Below are positions 34,484 to 46,168 of a stretch of DNA of 64,000 nt, in pieces. The first letter of the stretch is position 1. Each line of letters opens with the position of its first letter. This DNA comes from Clitopilus passeckerianus. Its lineage: Eukaryota > Basidiomycota > Agaricomycetes > Agaricales > Entolomataceae. Under the pieces are notes generated by a model, which was given only the letters and a program-made list of their open reading frames with translations, searched no databases and was not told where the DNA came from. Made by a program: the position numbers and the translations under genes. The stretch covers positions 124,001-188,000 of the forward strand of contig CALYLX010000159.1 of assembly GCA_944990035.1 (NCBI GenBank). Reading direction: 5' to 3'.

Positions 34484-36834
34484 ACTGTCTCCTAACCCTA
34501 GGGTTAGAAATGCTTCCGCAGCGCCGAGGGTCACAAGAGAAAATGACCAGGAGGGGAAAACCTGGGGAAACGGAAGAAGAGGGAGTGGAAGAAGGCATCC
34601 GTCAAATTTCCGTCCTCACAAGTTCGTTGGAGGATTAGTCACCGGGCGCTCAGAGAACTTGGGAAACCAGCGCAAATTTTAGGATAGTTCGGTTCAGTCT
34701 GTCATTAGGACTTGAGCGAAGTCAGGCAAGTATTTCGCCATAAAAGACCGGATTGCAAGACTTCGATTGTCGCTGACACGGCTAACCAAAGGCTGAATCG
34801 AGAGAACTTTCGAAGGTATTAATGATAACACCCCGACGTCTTCAAACATAAACGACTGTCAGGGCAAGCGAACGTGGCGTCGGCCTCAAGCAATCCAGGG
34901 CCGCTCGTAAAGCCGGAGGAGGCCCATTTTGACATCTTTGATGATATCATTCCGCATTCGGAGAGTCACCTGAATTGAATTGCTATTGCTGTGCACTCGC
35001 CTATTCAAATACAAGAACTTGCGGCGCTGCCGCTCTCTCGCTTATATATGGTCCGCAGCAGCTCCAGACGTGTCAATGAAGTCGGAATGTCTATTACATG
35101 GAATTTACAGCTCATCGGTACGTTAAGCAATCGTGGATTACTCGAAGGGCGTCATCCTGTACACGATATATGATGTTAGATGGCAATGAACGCTCCATAG
35201 AATCCCCGTCTAACATTTAACGCGTAACGTCTCAGGTTTTCATTGATTATTACATAGTCAGTCCAACCTGGTTGTTCTCTTTCTGGACTCTTAACTTGAA
35301 TTAGTCCTGGGACCCAAGAAGGCTCTGTATCATCGACTGGGAGGCGGCAATGCCGTTGGGACTAATCGTTCCTTGAAGTTAACTCATGGATTCTCGCGGT
35401 CAACTTTCAAGAAGGCCAATGGACCATTTCGCAAAAATTCATATTCATGCGTGGGTCGGGTGCTCTGATATCATCCTGCTAGAAAGACTTTTGTCTTCCA
35501 GCAGGAATAGGTGGAATGTGATTCAAAGAGTGAAAGACGTTTAGACTTGCAAAGTGGGCTTTCTTCTCCCCTCCCTCTCATATTCAATGTGAGAAGGTCG
35601 ACCCATTATATAGTGGGGTGGCATGAAAGGTCCGCTGTGAAACAGCCTGAAATTTCCACGCAATGAGCTGTTGCACTGGCCCCAAGGTGTCCTGAGGGCA
35701 TCCTGAGAGGGCAGTGGGTTGGAACGACGTTTCGGCGCTCGGTTGACGCAACGTAGAGTTCTTAATCACAGACCTCAGACCCTCTGCGTCGTTGTCCAAC
35801 GTGCATTTTGTCTCAATGTTACCCAAGGACATTACGATGTGGATAGAATCATCATGAATTTTCTTGCATTGCTGAAGAAGGAAGTATGGATACCGAGATT
35901 GGGTAGGGCACGTGAATAGCTGTGGAAAACCGTTAGGTGGAGGTACTACCTGTCGAAGTGGGGTCAAGAGGTGGTGCGTTTCAACGAAAGGGGCAAAAGG
36001 GTGATGGAGAGGACGGAGTGGGACTTCGTATAGCTGCGGTACGATTTTATATACTGTTGATTCATGCATCATGGATCGTGTCCCAAAGTGTTCTAAAGGT
36101 TGCCTTCAGTTCCGTCCCTCTTTCATCCACCTATGGCCTGGAGGGGCGTCTCTACAATGCCCACAATGGCCCTAGCACTGAGCCGACCCCGGTGGAAGGC
36201 TTAGGAGAAATAGGTAACTTGAAGGCTGCTTTTCCAAATAAGATCCGGTCATGCTCCTCTCAATTCACACAACGACGGTCTTGTGTGTAAGCTCCGTTCA
36301 TACATCGTGAACAATTTCTGAACGTTGTCAAGCAAACCAGCCCTTACCTCCGCACAGCCTTTCTTTTCGCTCTGAGGAACTTCGATGGAAAACAGGGCGG
36401 CTGTAGTCTGCGCTCTTTAGCTGGCTTTCCAACGCTTAATTTCAAACGCTTCGACTCAGAAGGGTTCTGAATGACGATTTACAGGGGACACATGTCCACC
36501 CAGGCCAGTTTCGACGCTTCTATTGATTATTTCTAATCAAATCAGTCCCTGGATCCCACTTTCACTTTGGAGACGAAGGGGCTGGAGGCTTTCCAGAAGA
36601 TAATTGCCATGCTTAATCCATTCACCTTTCTCGAATTACCGCTCTGGGCAGGTGCATTTAGAACGCGGCTTGAAATCGTATATATAGGCTTCGAAACTTG
36701 GTGGACAGACCTCACATCGATTCACAGTCGAGTCTTCACTTCCAAGATTCTCAGCTCAATCCAAAACCTCTTTTACTCAAAGTAAGCTATATTCCTACTT
36801 CACGACTACCGTTGTACTGACGTCTGTCGGCAGC
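34484..36834. other. Intergenic 2.35 kb with a possible small minus-strand gene
   Basis: A TATATAAAA on the minus strand near 36044-36055 is followed by a leader and an 83-codon frame, 35835-35584 (MSLGNIETKCTLDNDAEG...), with two cysteines and no signal peptide. I do not recognise it and its reality is doubtful. TATATATAGG on the plus strand near 36678-36687 serves the lectin gene. A block at 34905-34950 resembles one at 46240-46285. Confidence 0.35.
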
Positions 36835-37902
36835 ATGGATACTCAATCCCAAGACCGCGTCGAGCTCTTCGTCGTTGGCCCTGACTCCAGCGTTATGCAC
36901 AAGACCTTCGACGGCACCTCTTCTGAAAAGAAGTGGGAGAACATCGGTGGCCAGTCCATCTATGAGCCCACCTACATCTCTCGCGACAACAACATGCTCA
37001 ACGTCTTCACCCTCAACTTCAAGCGCGAACTCATGCACAAGTGCTTCGACGGTCGTCGTTGGTTGGACTGGGAGAATCTCGGCGGAACATTCGCTGAGCG
37101 CCCCTCCGTAGTCTCCTCCGACCGCGATCGCCTCGACGTCTTTATCGTCGGCAAGGAGGGAAACCTCTACTGCAAACGCATGGAGGGAAACTCCTTCGGC
37201 AGGGAATTCGAGAACTTGGGCGGTGAGTTCATCGCCCCCGTCGCCGCGGTTTCTCGTGACAAGAACCGTATCGACTTGTTTGGGACGACGCCCGACCGCA
37301 AGATTTATCACAAGTACTTTGACGGCAACAACTGGGGGCCCAAGGGCGCTCGTGGGGAGTGGCAGAATTTGGGGGGGAGTTGCTACGATATGCCTAGAGC
37401 TATTTCCATCGACTCCAATCGCGTCGACGTCTTCTCCGTGGGGGACGACTCCCAGCTCTACGTCCTCACTTGCGAGAACAACAGGTTCAGCGAGAAATGG
37501 GAGCCCCTCGGAGGTATCATCCGCGTTAATCCTGAGGTGGTTAGCTTGAAGAAGGGCCGTTTGGATGTCTTCGCAATTGGTTAGTTTTCCCCGTATCCTC
37601 CTTGACCAACAATACTGACGTCTTCGAGGTTAGGCACCGACCGTGCCATCTATCACAAGTATTACGAGAACAACCAATGGAAGCCAGCTCAGAATCAATA
37701 CGAGTTCATGTCTGGGACCGCCGTCGACAAAGTCACAGCGCTCACCACGCAAGACAAACGTATCGACTTGCTTCACATTGGTACTGACAGCGTCTGTTAC
37801 CTCAAATCCTACGATGCCAACAGCGGGAAATGGATGCCTAACCTCACGGGTTACAAGAGTCTGGGAGGAAAGTGCCTTAGCCCAATCGGTGCAGCTGACT
37901 GA
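36835..37902 (+). CDS. PLL-like seven-bladed beta-propeller lectin, 2 exons
   Basis: Exons 36835-37579 and 37634-37902 give 337 aa with no signal peptide. Seven repeats of about 48 residues are visible, each with the pattern [RK]-[IVL]-[DE]-[VL]-F-x2-G-x-D-x2-[IL]-x-H-K-x-[FY]-[DE]-G: DRVELFVVGPD, NMLNVFTLNF, DRLDVFIVGKE, NRIDLFGTTPD, NRVDVFSVGDD, GRLDVFAIGTD and KRIDLLHIGTD. Most are followed by W-E-x-[IL]-G-G. This is the PLL/DUF346 repeat known from Photorhabdus fucose-binding lectins and some fungal relatives. Binding of fucose or other surface glycans is inferred from the fold, since the residues involved cannot be assigned here. Cytoplasmic fungal lectins of such folds often defend against nematodes or insects. 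A 52-nt intron in the 5' UTR (36782-36833) ends one base before the ATG. Confidence 0.86.
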
Positions 37903-38419
37903 GTGACATGCTTCGGTCATTCCATTCGAACATCGAACAACTCTGACAAAAGAAACATTATATCTCGTTGTACGAGTATTAGCACAGGTTGCGAATGTAT
38001 GTTGGTGAAAATGTGATATCAATCCTATTGACCTAACCGTATAGTCCCTGTGTGCAAAACTATCGTGTCGGCGGCTGTGAGGGAGATCGGCGTCTAAGAG
38101 CTGTGCTCTCGTGCCACCCGAGGCCTTGCATCACGCACCGTCCTGTATTTCTCTGTACTCCAAATTCATATCCATAGCTTCCTGAAACTTGCTTTCAATA
38201 CGTAACTAGCCCCATATTACTTCTCAAAGACCCATCCCATTCGAATCGTCGCGCGTCAAGCAGCTAATACACGAAAACAAATCAGAACACCGCATCAGCG
38301 TCGAGACAGAACGAGACCTACAAATATATAACGTTATTAATATCGTTCGTCCATGGTGCTCGTAAGCAATCTAGACCTGCTTCGCAGTGCTATATGTTGA
38401 TTATTGAAGTAGTCAGAAG
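37903..38419. other. Intergenic between lectin and secreted peptide 1
   Basis: The two genes converge. The stretch presumably contains both 3' UTRs; nothing else is recognised. Confidence 0.45.
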
Positions 38420-38705
38420 TTATGCATTACACTGCACAGGGTTAGGGCGGCGAGCAAGGTACGTTACGGTGTGATCATCGGAGGTAATTGGAGAAGGCAT
38501 TATACCTGGAATTGTACGGGTCTGTTACCCGTGTCGGTGGTACTATAAGCACCTGTATTCAAGATGGTTAGGCCTGATGCATTGGTCGGAATGTCATTGG
38601 ATTAAACGCACAAACGGAGCCTCTACCACCACGGTCGATAGCGGCTGATGACACAGCAATCAGACTTAGGAGAGCGAGATAGAAGGTGAATGAGAGGGAT
38701 TTCAT
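38420..38705 (-). CDS. Small secreted cysteine peptide, family member 1 (short form)
   Basis: Exons 38705-38612, 38552-38506 and 38431-38420 encode 50 aa. A signal peptide (MKSLSFTFYLALLSLIAVSSA) precedes AIDRGGRGSVC, then AYSTTDTGNRPVQFQ, C and a two-residue end. The first intron splits the first mature cysteine codon (T|GT) exactly as in the four relatives between 40 and 48 kb. The mature peptide would be about 28 aa with two cysteines, so it lacks the third and fourth cysteines of the others; the third exon may be a shortened version. A TATA box lies 62 nt upstream. Function unknown. Confidence 0.6.
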
Positions 38706-39972
38706 GTCGAAGGTGATGAGGGTAGAATGTGATTAAGATCTGCGAAACATTGATGTGGACAGAGTCTTTATACCACGATGCAGGACCTTGATGAATTTGA
38801 CTGTCTGGGTAAGGAACGATGCAAAGGTCGGTTGGGATTTAGCCCACATCGGACACGCGTGCCGGGGGTGAATTGGTGTGCTGATGCCGAGAATGGGCCT
38901 AGACTCTCTGGTTGGTGAATCGGATCTATGGCCCGATCGGCTTCGGACTGAGCATTGAGCGCTCGAAGAAGCGCTTAGCTTAGTCATGGAAATTGGTGAG
39001 GAGAGTCCCACGCTTGCGACTGCCTAGCCTGCTCCCGACCTCTAGGTTTGCTGGGACAAGAACCCCTACATTCGTTCCAAATCCTCTCGTTCAACCCAAA
39101 ATGTGTCGTATGGCTGGATAAACTCTATAGCGTCTTCGCACACAAGCTTACTGGACCACATTTATCGCAAAATAAATGCCTTTCAGAACTGCCGAGTTCG
39201 TGGAGGTCTGATTGGAAAACGCTGATCAGGTTCGCAATATTTGCTCTAAATCTCCTCCTGCCACCCAATGTCTCTGCGTTTGCTTAGACAACCTCTGAAA
39301 ATCTTTTTCCACCTCTGCACTGGCTACGGTGATCGCCAAAAACGATGAGTTGCAGAACGTTCTCAGCGAGGTGCGTTACAGTTTGCAATTTCCTCTTTAA
39401 CTTCTGCCAATGGCTGCTAACACTATCATCGCTAGTTAGCTGCACCTATCCAAAAATATCGAGTCTATGACCGCCCATCGAGCTTCAAGAAAACCGCCAG
39501 TGATATCCACCTTTCGGCGACATCGACTACGGACCTGCGCAAGGAAAGACGCCTACCGCCCATCGACACATCGTGATCATTTACCCTTTGAACTATCGAG
39601 GGTGGAGGCCTAGGGAAAGGAGGGAAAGGATGCTATATGTATAGCATGTACGGTGCGGTGCGGGAAGCAAGAACCAGAAACAGAGGACCGGGGGATGGAA
39701 AAATGGGCGTTCCATTTTAACATTATCGTCGGCTTCGTCGTCTTTCTATTACATGGGGACACGTTCCTCTACCGTTCGGTGGTAGATGTCTTCACCGTGT
39801 TATCTGGTATGGACTTGTAACTGAGTGAAGAACAAGATTCTGTATATCGGACTACACTTTTTCTGCGGTCGTTCACATATTTGGATATTTGTATATTCGG
39901 AAAACATGCACTAAACCAACTACGGGAAGCAAGTATTACATGAGCGTGCGATTCCCGTTGATTATGAGTCCT
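38706..39972. other. Intergenic between peptide genes 1 and 2
   Basis: Contains the promoter of gene 1. The part at about 39490-39640 (CCACCTTTCGGCGACATC and flanking) matches 41815-41950, so it belongs to the downstream end of a duplicated unit. No other gene is recognised. Confidence 0.45.
38767..38772 (-). promoter_or_regulatory. TATA box of peptide gene 1
   Basis: TATAAA on the minus strand, 62 nt before the ATG at 38705, in the same relative place as in the four related genes. Confidence 0.6.
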
Positions 39973-40323
39973 TCACTGGGCAATGGGGTACAAACAGCTA
40001 TAGAAAAATTATATAAAAAGAGCGAAGGATAGTTAGATTGGAGCAATGAAACGTACAATAAGGCGTTCTCAATCGTCTCCACCTCCCTACACACCAGATG
40101 CTTCGTGGTGTCGCATTCCTGGAATTGGACAATACTCCCGCTGCTTCTCTTGTAGCCACCTGGTAGTAGCATATGTGCATTAGTGTATGTTATATTTGTT
40201 AAGGTAGACATGATAGTTGAACGTACAAAGGACACCTCTGGTAGCGGGGAGGTCGACCGCGGTGGCGAGGCCGGCAGCAACGCATGAGATGACGAGGAAG
40301 GATGAGAATGCTTTAGTGAACAT
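39973..40323 (-). CDS. Small secreted cysteine peptide, family member 2
   Basis: Three exons encode 74 aa. Signal peptide MFTKAFSSFLVISCVAAGLA is followed by TAVDLPATRGVLC and a mature region with four cysteines spaced C-x14-C-x7-C-x11-C (GYKRSSGSIVQFQE, DTTKHLV, REVETIENALF, LYPIAQ). Intron 1 splits the first cysteine codon and intron 2 falls just before the last cysteine in phase 2, both as in paralogs. Secretion and two disulfides are predicted. No known family was recognised; effector, antimicrobial or surface peptide roles are all possible. Confidence 0.75.
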
Positions 40324-42237
40324 GATGAATTGAGAGTGATGTACAGAACTTGGAAGATTGTGATGAGAAACCTCTGTCGGTGTCGAGGGAGGCTTTATAC
40401 CCCAGTCCCCTTGCTGCTCGTGAACAGATTCAGTTTAATTTCGTCAAGTCTTTTCTTTTCGGCTCGAGTCCTTTTCGGCTGTTGGTACCAGGAAAACATA
40501 TGACGCTCCACTGGGAGTGACATTGGGACAGGTATAATGCGCACATGTAGATGCGTCGGGTCTTCAGGGATTTTACCCCACACTTCGGCGGGCCCATAGC
40601 AGATTTCGGGCAAGATTAATGTGGTGGCTATGTCCACTTTTCGGAAGAGAGTTTGGCTGGTAGCCGGTCTAGGCACTCATGACATCACGACGTCAACATG
40701 ATAATATTGAAAATCGCAGATCCATATCACAAACCCAAAGGCTGTCCCGCTGACGCTCAGCACTCATTGGCTGAGGTGCTTCGATAATTAGACAATTGAA
40801 CGATATACTTGATTGGGTCGTCCCCTACGACTCTCTCTGTAAGAGTGTCACCGAGCATTCCACGCACCTGCACGTTCATCAGGGCATACTCGCCTTCAAT
40901 CAAATACTGACAAGTCTAACTTGACAGCAGGCTACCAGGTGACCTCGCTGAGGCCTACTCTCAGACCTCTACTCTCGGAAGCCGCTGTCCGGCACAGCTT
41001 GGCATGTCGTATCAGAAAATTTACTCGTAAAGGCGCAAGTACTAACCGTCGACGCTAACGGCCGTTTTCATCTCTTCTTACGCATCCACTACTAGTCATC
41101 CCCTCAAACCCTTTACTCAGTTCCGTCACCTGTGCCACTTCATACTGGACTAGATCTGATCCTTTCGTGGCGCTGCCTCATCATGGTCGTGTCGGCACAG
41201 GTAAATTCCCAGCCGAATATCGCTTTGTGTTCTCCTGATGTTTCCGAGTGCATCTCGCAAACAGAAGTTCTTGATGTGCATTCTTGTGCCTATGCTTCAC
41301 TAGGACTACTCTTGTATCACCTGAGTCTTGACGAGTTTGGCTTTTTTCGATTCGGGTACAGCATGATCCACAGCCGCTTGGCCATCACGTTCAAGTTTTC
41401 CTCGATACAGATAGAATTTCCTGAGTATGCTAAGACTTCAATTTCATGATCTAATGACACCTGCCTACCAATAACACATTACTATAACGATGAAGTAACC
41501 GAAAGAAAAACAACTGAAACTGGTAGCAGTTGCCGACGTACCGAGGATTCCGTCTCAATGGGTCGTCCGGTCCTTCGGGCATATCCTCCGTTCAAGAGGC
41601 ACGATAGTGTTTCTGCCTTGTGTAACCAAAGTTGGACTTTGTCCGTCTGGCACAAGCGCGTCTAGTATGTTCTGTTTCCGTGTCCACTGACGATGCTAGC
41701 ATTCTGACCTAAACTTTCCGACCTTCAAGGTAGGGAAGCGGATGGGCAGCGGCATAATGTGCGCTTTCACCACGTCTTAACCCGTGCTTCTACCCTGCCA
41801 GTGGCTACCTTTCCATCCACCTTTCGGCGACATCTACCAGGACTAGGGCAGGGAAGAACCATGACCCTCCATGGACACACTTCGCTCATTTTCCCGTCGA
41901 ATTCACGAGGTTGGAGGCCCTGGCAGAGGAGAGATACGGCGTGGTGCAGGGAGCAAGCACCGAAGGGGGACCGGGAGGACGGGAGAAAGAGCCGAATGAA
42001 TTTGAACTACGGCTCTTCGGACGGATGGGGAAGAAGGCGTTCATTATCACCTTATAAACGGTGTTTCACGAAATCGTCTTATTTCTTATGGACTTATGGT
42101 TGAAGTCAATAACAAAAGCGTGTATATCTGAGGGCATTCATACATATGTCATTCAGGACACATCTATCAAACTACGATTGTGCGATGCAAGTAATACATG
42201 GACGCCCGATCCCCCACTGATTAGGAATCCGTGAATC
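40324..42237. other. Intergenic between peptide genes 2 and 3
   Basis: Mostly repeat-unit sequence: promoter and distal upstream block of copy 1 (to about 41460), then the downstream end of copy 2 (from about 41800). No further gene recognised; the plus frame 41132-41449 lies in the repeated block and is not conserved as protein in the other copies. Confidence 0.5.
40394..40399 (-). promoter_or_regulatory. TATA box of peptide gene 2
   Basis: GGGGTATAAAGCC context on the minus strand, 71 nt before the ATG at 40323; the same context precedes peptide gene 5. Confidence 0.65.
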
Positions 42238-42569
42238 TTACAAGCTCTCAGGGTACACGCAGCTGTAACATAAGCGGCAAGTCAGCAAAGATAGGTTGGA
42301 TTGGAACAATGAAACGCACAAGGAGACCGCGCCAGAATCCACCGCAACACACTTCAGATACTGTGTAGAGTCACAATCCTGGACTTTGATGTTATAGTTG
42401 CCACTCTTGTAGGCACCTGGTAGTAGTAAGTATGAGTGTGCTTGTAACGGATCGTAGAGTAGTTTAACGTACACAGAATACCTTTGCCAGCGGGGACGTC
42501 GACGGCGGTGGCGAGGCCGGCAGCAACGCATGCAATGACGAGGAAGGATGAGAATGCTTTAGTGAACAT
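42238..42569 (-). CDS. Small secreted cysteine peptide, family member 3
   Basis: Three exons encode 72 aa: signal peptide MFTKAFSSFLVIACVAAGLA, TAVDVPAGKGILC, then AYKSGNYNIKVQD-C-DSTQYLK-C-VAVDSGAVSF-C-VYPESL. Cysteine spacing is C-x13-C-x7-C-x10-C. The gene is very close to member 5 over its whole length, differing mainly in the third exon side. Intron positions and phases equal those of the other members. A mature secreted peptide of about 50 aa is predicted; function unknown. Confidence 0.78.
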
Positions 42570-42639
42570 GATGAATTGGTAGTGATGTGCAGAACTTGAA
42601 AGATTGCGATGCGAAACATCTACCGGTGTTGAAGCAGGC

Positions 42640-42645
42640 TTTATA
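42640..42645 (-). promoter_or_regulatory. TATA box of peptide gene 3
   Basis: GGGTATAAAGCC context on the minus strand, about 71 nt before the ATG at 42569. Confidence 0.65.
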
Positions 42646-43797
42646 CCCAGCCCATCTAGCCATGAGCACATACAGTTTAATTAGGCCATGTCTTTTTCTT
42701 TTCGGCTCAAGTCATTCTCGGTTGTGGGTACGAAAAAAAGCACTTGACGCTTCACTGGCAGTGACGTCGGGACAGGTATAATGCAGACATGTGGATGCGC
42801 CGGGCCTTCATGGATTTCACCTCAGGCTTCAAATTCAAAGCTTCAGAGTTCGGCGGAGCACGGGAATCCTGGGCAAGATTAATGAGGTGGCTATGTCCAC
42901 TCCTCGGACGAGCAATTGGCGGGTTGCCGGGGACTTATGACATCACGACGTGATATTGAAAATCGCAGATCTCTGCCTGCGCCCGACGTTCTCGCCTTTC
43001 GACCGTTTCTCTCTTACTGATACGCATCTATCCATTTACTTGGCTGAATTTTTATCAACACCTAAGGATTACACGGGATACGTGATAGGACATCATCCCC
43101 ACAGGCCATGACCCTCTCCGCATTGTTCGCCAGGCCATCGCCGAGCTTTCCCCGCACCTGTACGTTGACCAGTGCATACTCGCCTTCAAAAAAATGTTGA
43201 CAAGCTGAACTTGACAGAAGGCTACCTGGTGACCTCTCCCTGATCTCTATCCTCGGAAGCCGCGATCTAGCGCAGTACTTAGCCCGTAGCTTGGCATCTG
43301 GTATCAGAAAATGCACGTACTAACCATTGGACGATGACGACACCGGGCCTTTCCTTCGCTTTTTACACATTTATTCCCAGTAAGCACCTCGAACCTTTTA
43401 CTCCGTTTAACCACTTGTGCCAACTCAGAGCACATTTCGGAGTACCCATCCATCGTGGTTGTGTCGCCAGAGGTACATACCCAGCCGAATACTATCTGTC
43501 CTCCCGAAATTTCCTTGCCGTTCTCGTGGGTAGAGGTACTTGAAGTGACTTCCTATGCCTACACCTCTCTACTACCGCTCCGGAGCCACCTAAATATTTC
43601 CACTGCTTGGTCACGACGTTGACCGTCCAAGTTCTCACTCGGGCTAATATGAATCGAAATTTACTGAGCAGGCCAAGGCTCGTATTCCTCCCTACACTGA
43701 CACCTGTCAAAATATCTTACACCAGCCGAAAAGAACTTTCTAACGTGAGACAATACAACCAAACGTCATGCACACGTTGAGCAGGCACAGACTACAG

Positions 43798-43804
43798 TAT
43801 AAAA
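43798..43804 (+). promoter_or_regulatory. TATA box of peptide gene 4
   Basis: TATAAAA, 78 nt before the ATG at 43876. Confidence 0.65.
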
Positions 43805-43875
43805 CCTAGTTCAACACTCAAGGATTCTTCTCATCAAGCACTCTCAAGCGCTTTCCGACTCTCATTGCTATCATC

Positions 43876-44258
43876 ATGTTCAACTTGAAAGCCTTGGCTT
43901 CCTTCGTCATCATTTCTTGCGCCGTCACTGGTGCTGTCGCTCTGGATCGCGGTGGCCGGGGCTCTGTCTGTACGTCGACCTCCTCCATAGTTCTTTGCAT
44001 CTATTATAATTAGACTCATACCATCCAATTTACAGGTGGATACAGAAGGACCGGAGGTCTAGGCCCGGTGCAATTCCAGCTTTGCCAAGATGGTCTATCC
44101 TGCGGAGACGCGCCGTGGCAGGAAGACGTCTGGTAGTACGTCACCTTCCCAATGCGAGATAGCTGATAACACCAATGCTGACTTCGTCCTGTCTGTTACG
44201 CAGCTGCCTGACCGCACAGGATTTCACGGAAACCTCGAATCTCCTGATCCAGGCGTGA
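43876..44258 (+). CDS. Small secreted cysteine peptide, family member 4
   Basis: Exon 1 (43876-43969) encodes MFNLKALASFVIISCAVTGAVALDRGGRGSV; intron 43970-44035 splits the cysteine codon; exon 2 gives GYRRTGGLGPVQFQL-C-QDGLS-C-GDAPWQEDVW; a last intron with donor GTACGT leads to YCLTAQDF...LLIQA. Total about 82 aa with spacing C-x15-C-x5-C-x11-C. The DRGGRGSVC and PVQFQ words are shared with member 1, so members 1 and 4 form one subgroup and 2, 3 and 5 another. If the last intron were retained the protein would stop right after EDVW. Function unknown. Confidence 0.7.
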
Positions 44259-45125
44259 TAAGATTCGTACTGGCGTAATTGGATGCTCTGGGAGGGACGG
44301 CACTGTGGGACTTGTTTTGCTCATATAGCCTTAAACCTCCATATGTGTTACTCCGTTGAACGAACGAAAGTATTTGCCCTCTTCGTAGGGTAAATTTTAC
44401 GAATTTGAGAGTCAATGTAGAATCGTGGTCGGATTATGCCTAGAGCCGGACCGAGCGAGTCGGCACTGGCATAAAGGACAGACAGGCAAATGGTTCACCG
44501 CTTCACCAGCGTCGTGTTAAGCGCGTAATCTCAGGCGATAGAGTCATAATGATAGACCCCAGTCTCAGCATCTCCTCGATGCGACCTGAGCACCATCCGT
44601 TCTCGTCATAGACGTATAAGCGAAGGAACGGAAAGAATCGAAGATAATTTAATGAGAACGTCACGATTCTCGCTGAATTCAATGCAAGTCTACGCAATTA
44701 CTACGCCTGGTTTCCGTCGGTATAACACTTCGGGAGTTCTTCAATCACACTTCTCATCTTCGACGTCCCAAACTCCCCAATACCCCGACCATCGCTGATA
44801 GAAAGGCGTCATTGACTGCATCTTCACGGGGTCAATGCTCGAATTTTGGCTCACCGAATATGGACAAGACGTGGGTCTGTCAAAATTCTTGCCTAATATC
44901 GTCGCTGGCGTAGTCAGGCATAATCTCTCCACATCTTGTCCAGAATGAACACCTCCCAACGTAGCTTCGAAGCGCTAGAGGATTTCAAGTCCGTGAACAT
45001 CGTAGGGTCCTAGGGAATCGAAATTCTAGAAACGCTCACCCGAAGACCGGATCCCGATGTAGTGCATCCCTGTAGGCAGAAGGGCCGAGGTAGATATGCG
45101 CAGGCCGTGTGTAGAATGAGAAACA
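44259..45125. other. Intergenic, no gene recognised
   Basis: The 870 bp between two converging genes have no supported feature beyond presumed 3' UTRs. Confidence 0.45.
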
Positions 45126-46168
45126 TCATACTTTATCTTTGAAAGCGTCCCAATACGACAAGCATTTAGCTTCATTTCGTACAGTCCAATGCCCGTAAAC
45201 ATTCGAATTTCCCTGCTTGCAGCAACGTCAGCTGGCGATTGACATTAATAGTACATAGTTGAGAAGACGTACCACATCTTCGCACCACTCCGGCCTTTCG
45301 TAAAATATCCCATTGATCGTGATATTCGTATCCCTGCATGCCTCGACTGCATCAAGCTCCGGAACCATGTTCCCAAGCAGAGCGCGATAATGAATATCGT
45401 CGTGTCCCCGACACATCTCATCACCAAGCAAATCCGTCCAATGCAAATTCAACTTCGCCCTCTCGCCCTTCTCCCGTTTGAGCCTCCTCGTGTACTCCTT
45501 CCACCGCTCTGACGCATCTCCAGCCTTCCTCTCAGCCTCCTTAGCTCGTTCTTCAAGTTTAACCGCCTCTCGCGTAAGTCTCAGGTTCTCCCGTGCAAGC
45601 CTCTCGTTCTCCTCCACCTGTTGCGCCATTTCATTCCGTAAAACCCCCAAGCGTTCAAGGAGAGACGTCGATTGCTCCTCAAGGCCGGAAATCTCGGTTT
45701 TCCATTCCGCCACTTTCTTCTCGTGCTGCCGCTGCTCCTCTTCCCATCGTTCACGAGTCTCGTCGTGGGACCTATCAATTGCCGAGGTACCAGAGAATGA
45801 GCGATAGGCTAGAATGGTGAGCAGTGATGTGAAGATAGACGCGATAAGGATATGAGCGAGAGGAGCTTCTCGGATCCGGGTGATCAGCATTTTGGCATCT
45901 GCACGTCGGGTATGCCATTTTTTAGGGACTAGAGGTGTGGTTTCACTGAAAATAGGCGAGTCACGGTGTGAATAGATATTCTTCAGTCCAGAAAAATGAA
46001 CCCTCACTCCGCATCGTCGTGTAGCTCCTCCTCTGAAGACCGACTGGCTTGGACCTCATGATGCTGTGTAGCAGGTCCAGATTCAAGACTGCAAACTGGT
46101 TTAGCAGGCTGCGGGGATGGGTCAGTTGGAAAAGAGTCTTACTCGGGAGGTGTCGTCGTCATTGCCAT
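45126..46168 (-). CDS. Membrane-anchored coiled-coil protein, Agaricomycete family, 4 exons
   Basis: Exon 1 is 26 nt from an ATG at 46168 (MAMTTTPPD); further introns join ...EEELHDDAD to ETTPLVPKKW and, near the end, PEWCEDV to GNSNVYGHWTV, giving 288 aa. One transmembrane helix lies at 64-83 (LAHILIASIFTSLLTILAY). Residues 96-200 are a long charged coiled coil. The C-terminal domain has four cysteines and the motif VYGHWTV...CLSYWDAFKDK, which I believe recurs in many mushroom proteins of unknown function. It faces neither a signal peptide nor an enzyme motif. A type II membrane topology is inferred. It sits inside the secreted-peptide array without obvious relation to it. Confidence 0.78.

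Larger units (their letters stand above)
39480..41460 (-). repeat. Duplicated peptide-gene unit, copy 1
   Basis: About 2 kb whose gene, promoter (40400-40735) and distal upstream block (41155-41460) are matched by 41800-43720 in direct orientation and by 47020-48235 inverted. Matching words include the CACTTTTCGGAAGAGAG / GACATCACGACG promoter part and GTGTCGGCACAGG...CCCAGCCGAATA further out. Divergence is clear by eye, so the duplication is not recent. Confidence 0.75.
41800..43720 (-). repeat. Duplicated peptide-gene unit, copy 2
   Basis: Direct tandem counterpart of 39480-41460: downstream block 41815-41950, gene 42238-42569, promoter block 42660-42985 and distal block 43430-43720 occur in the same order and spacing. 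Confidence 0.75.
42570..43875. other. Intergenic between divergent peptide genes 3 and 4
   Basis: Holds the promoter and distal block of repeat copy 2 and then the separate promoter of gene 4. No other gene recognised. Confidence 0.5.

Noticed and set aside
35584..36072. 162-codon minus frame downstream of a TATATAAAA
   Set aside because: Not recognised as a protein and lacks a signal peptide; kept only as a remark in the intergenic entry.
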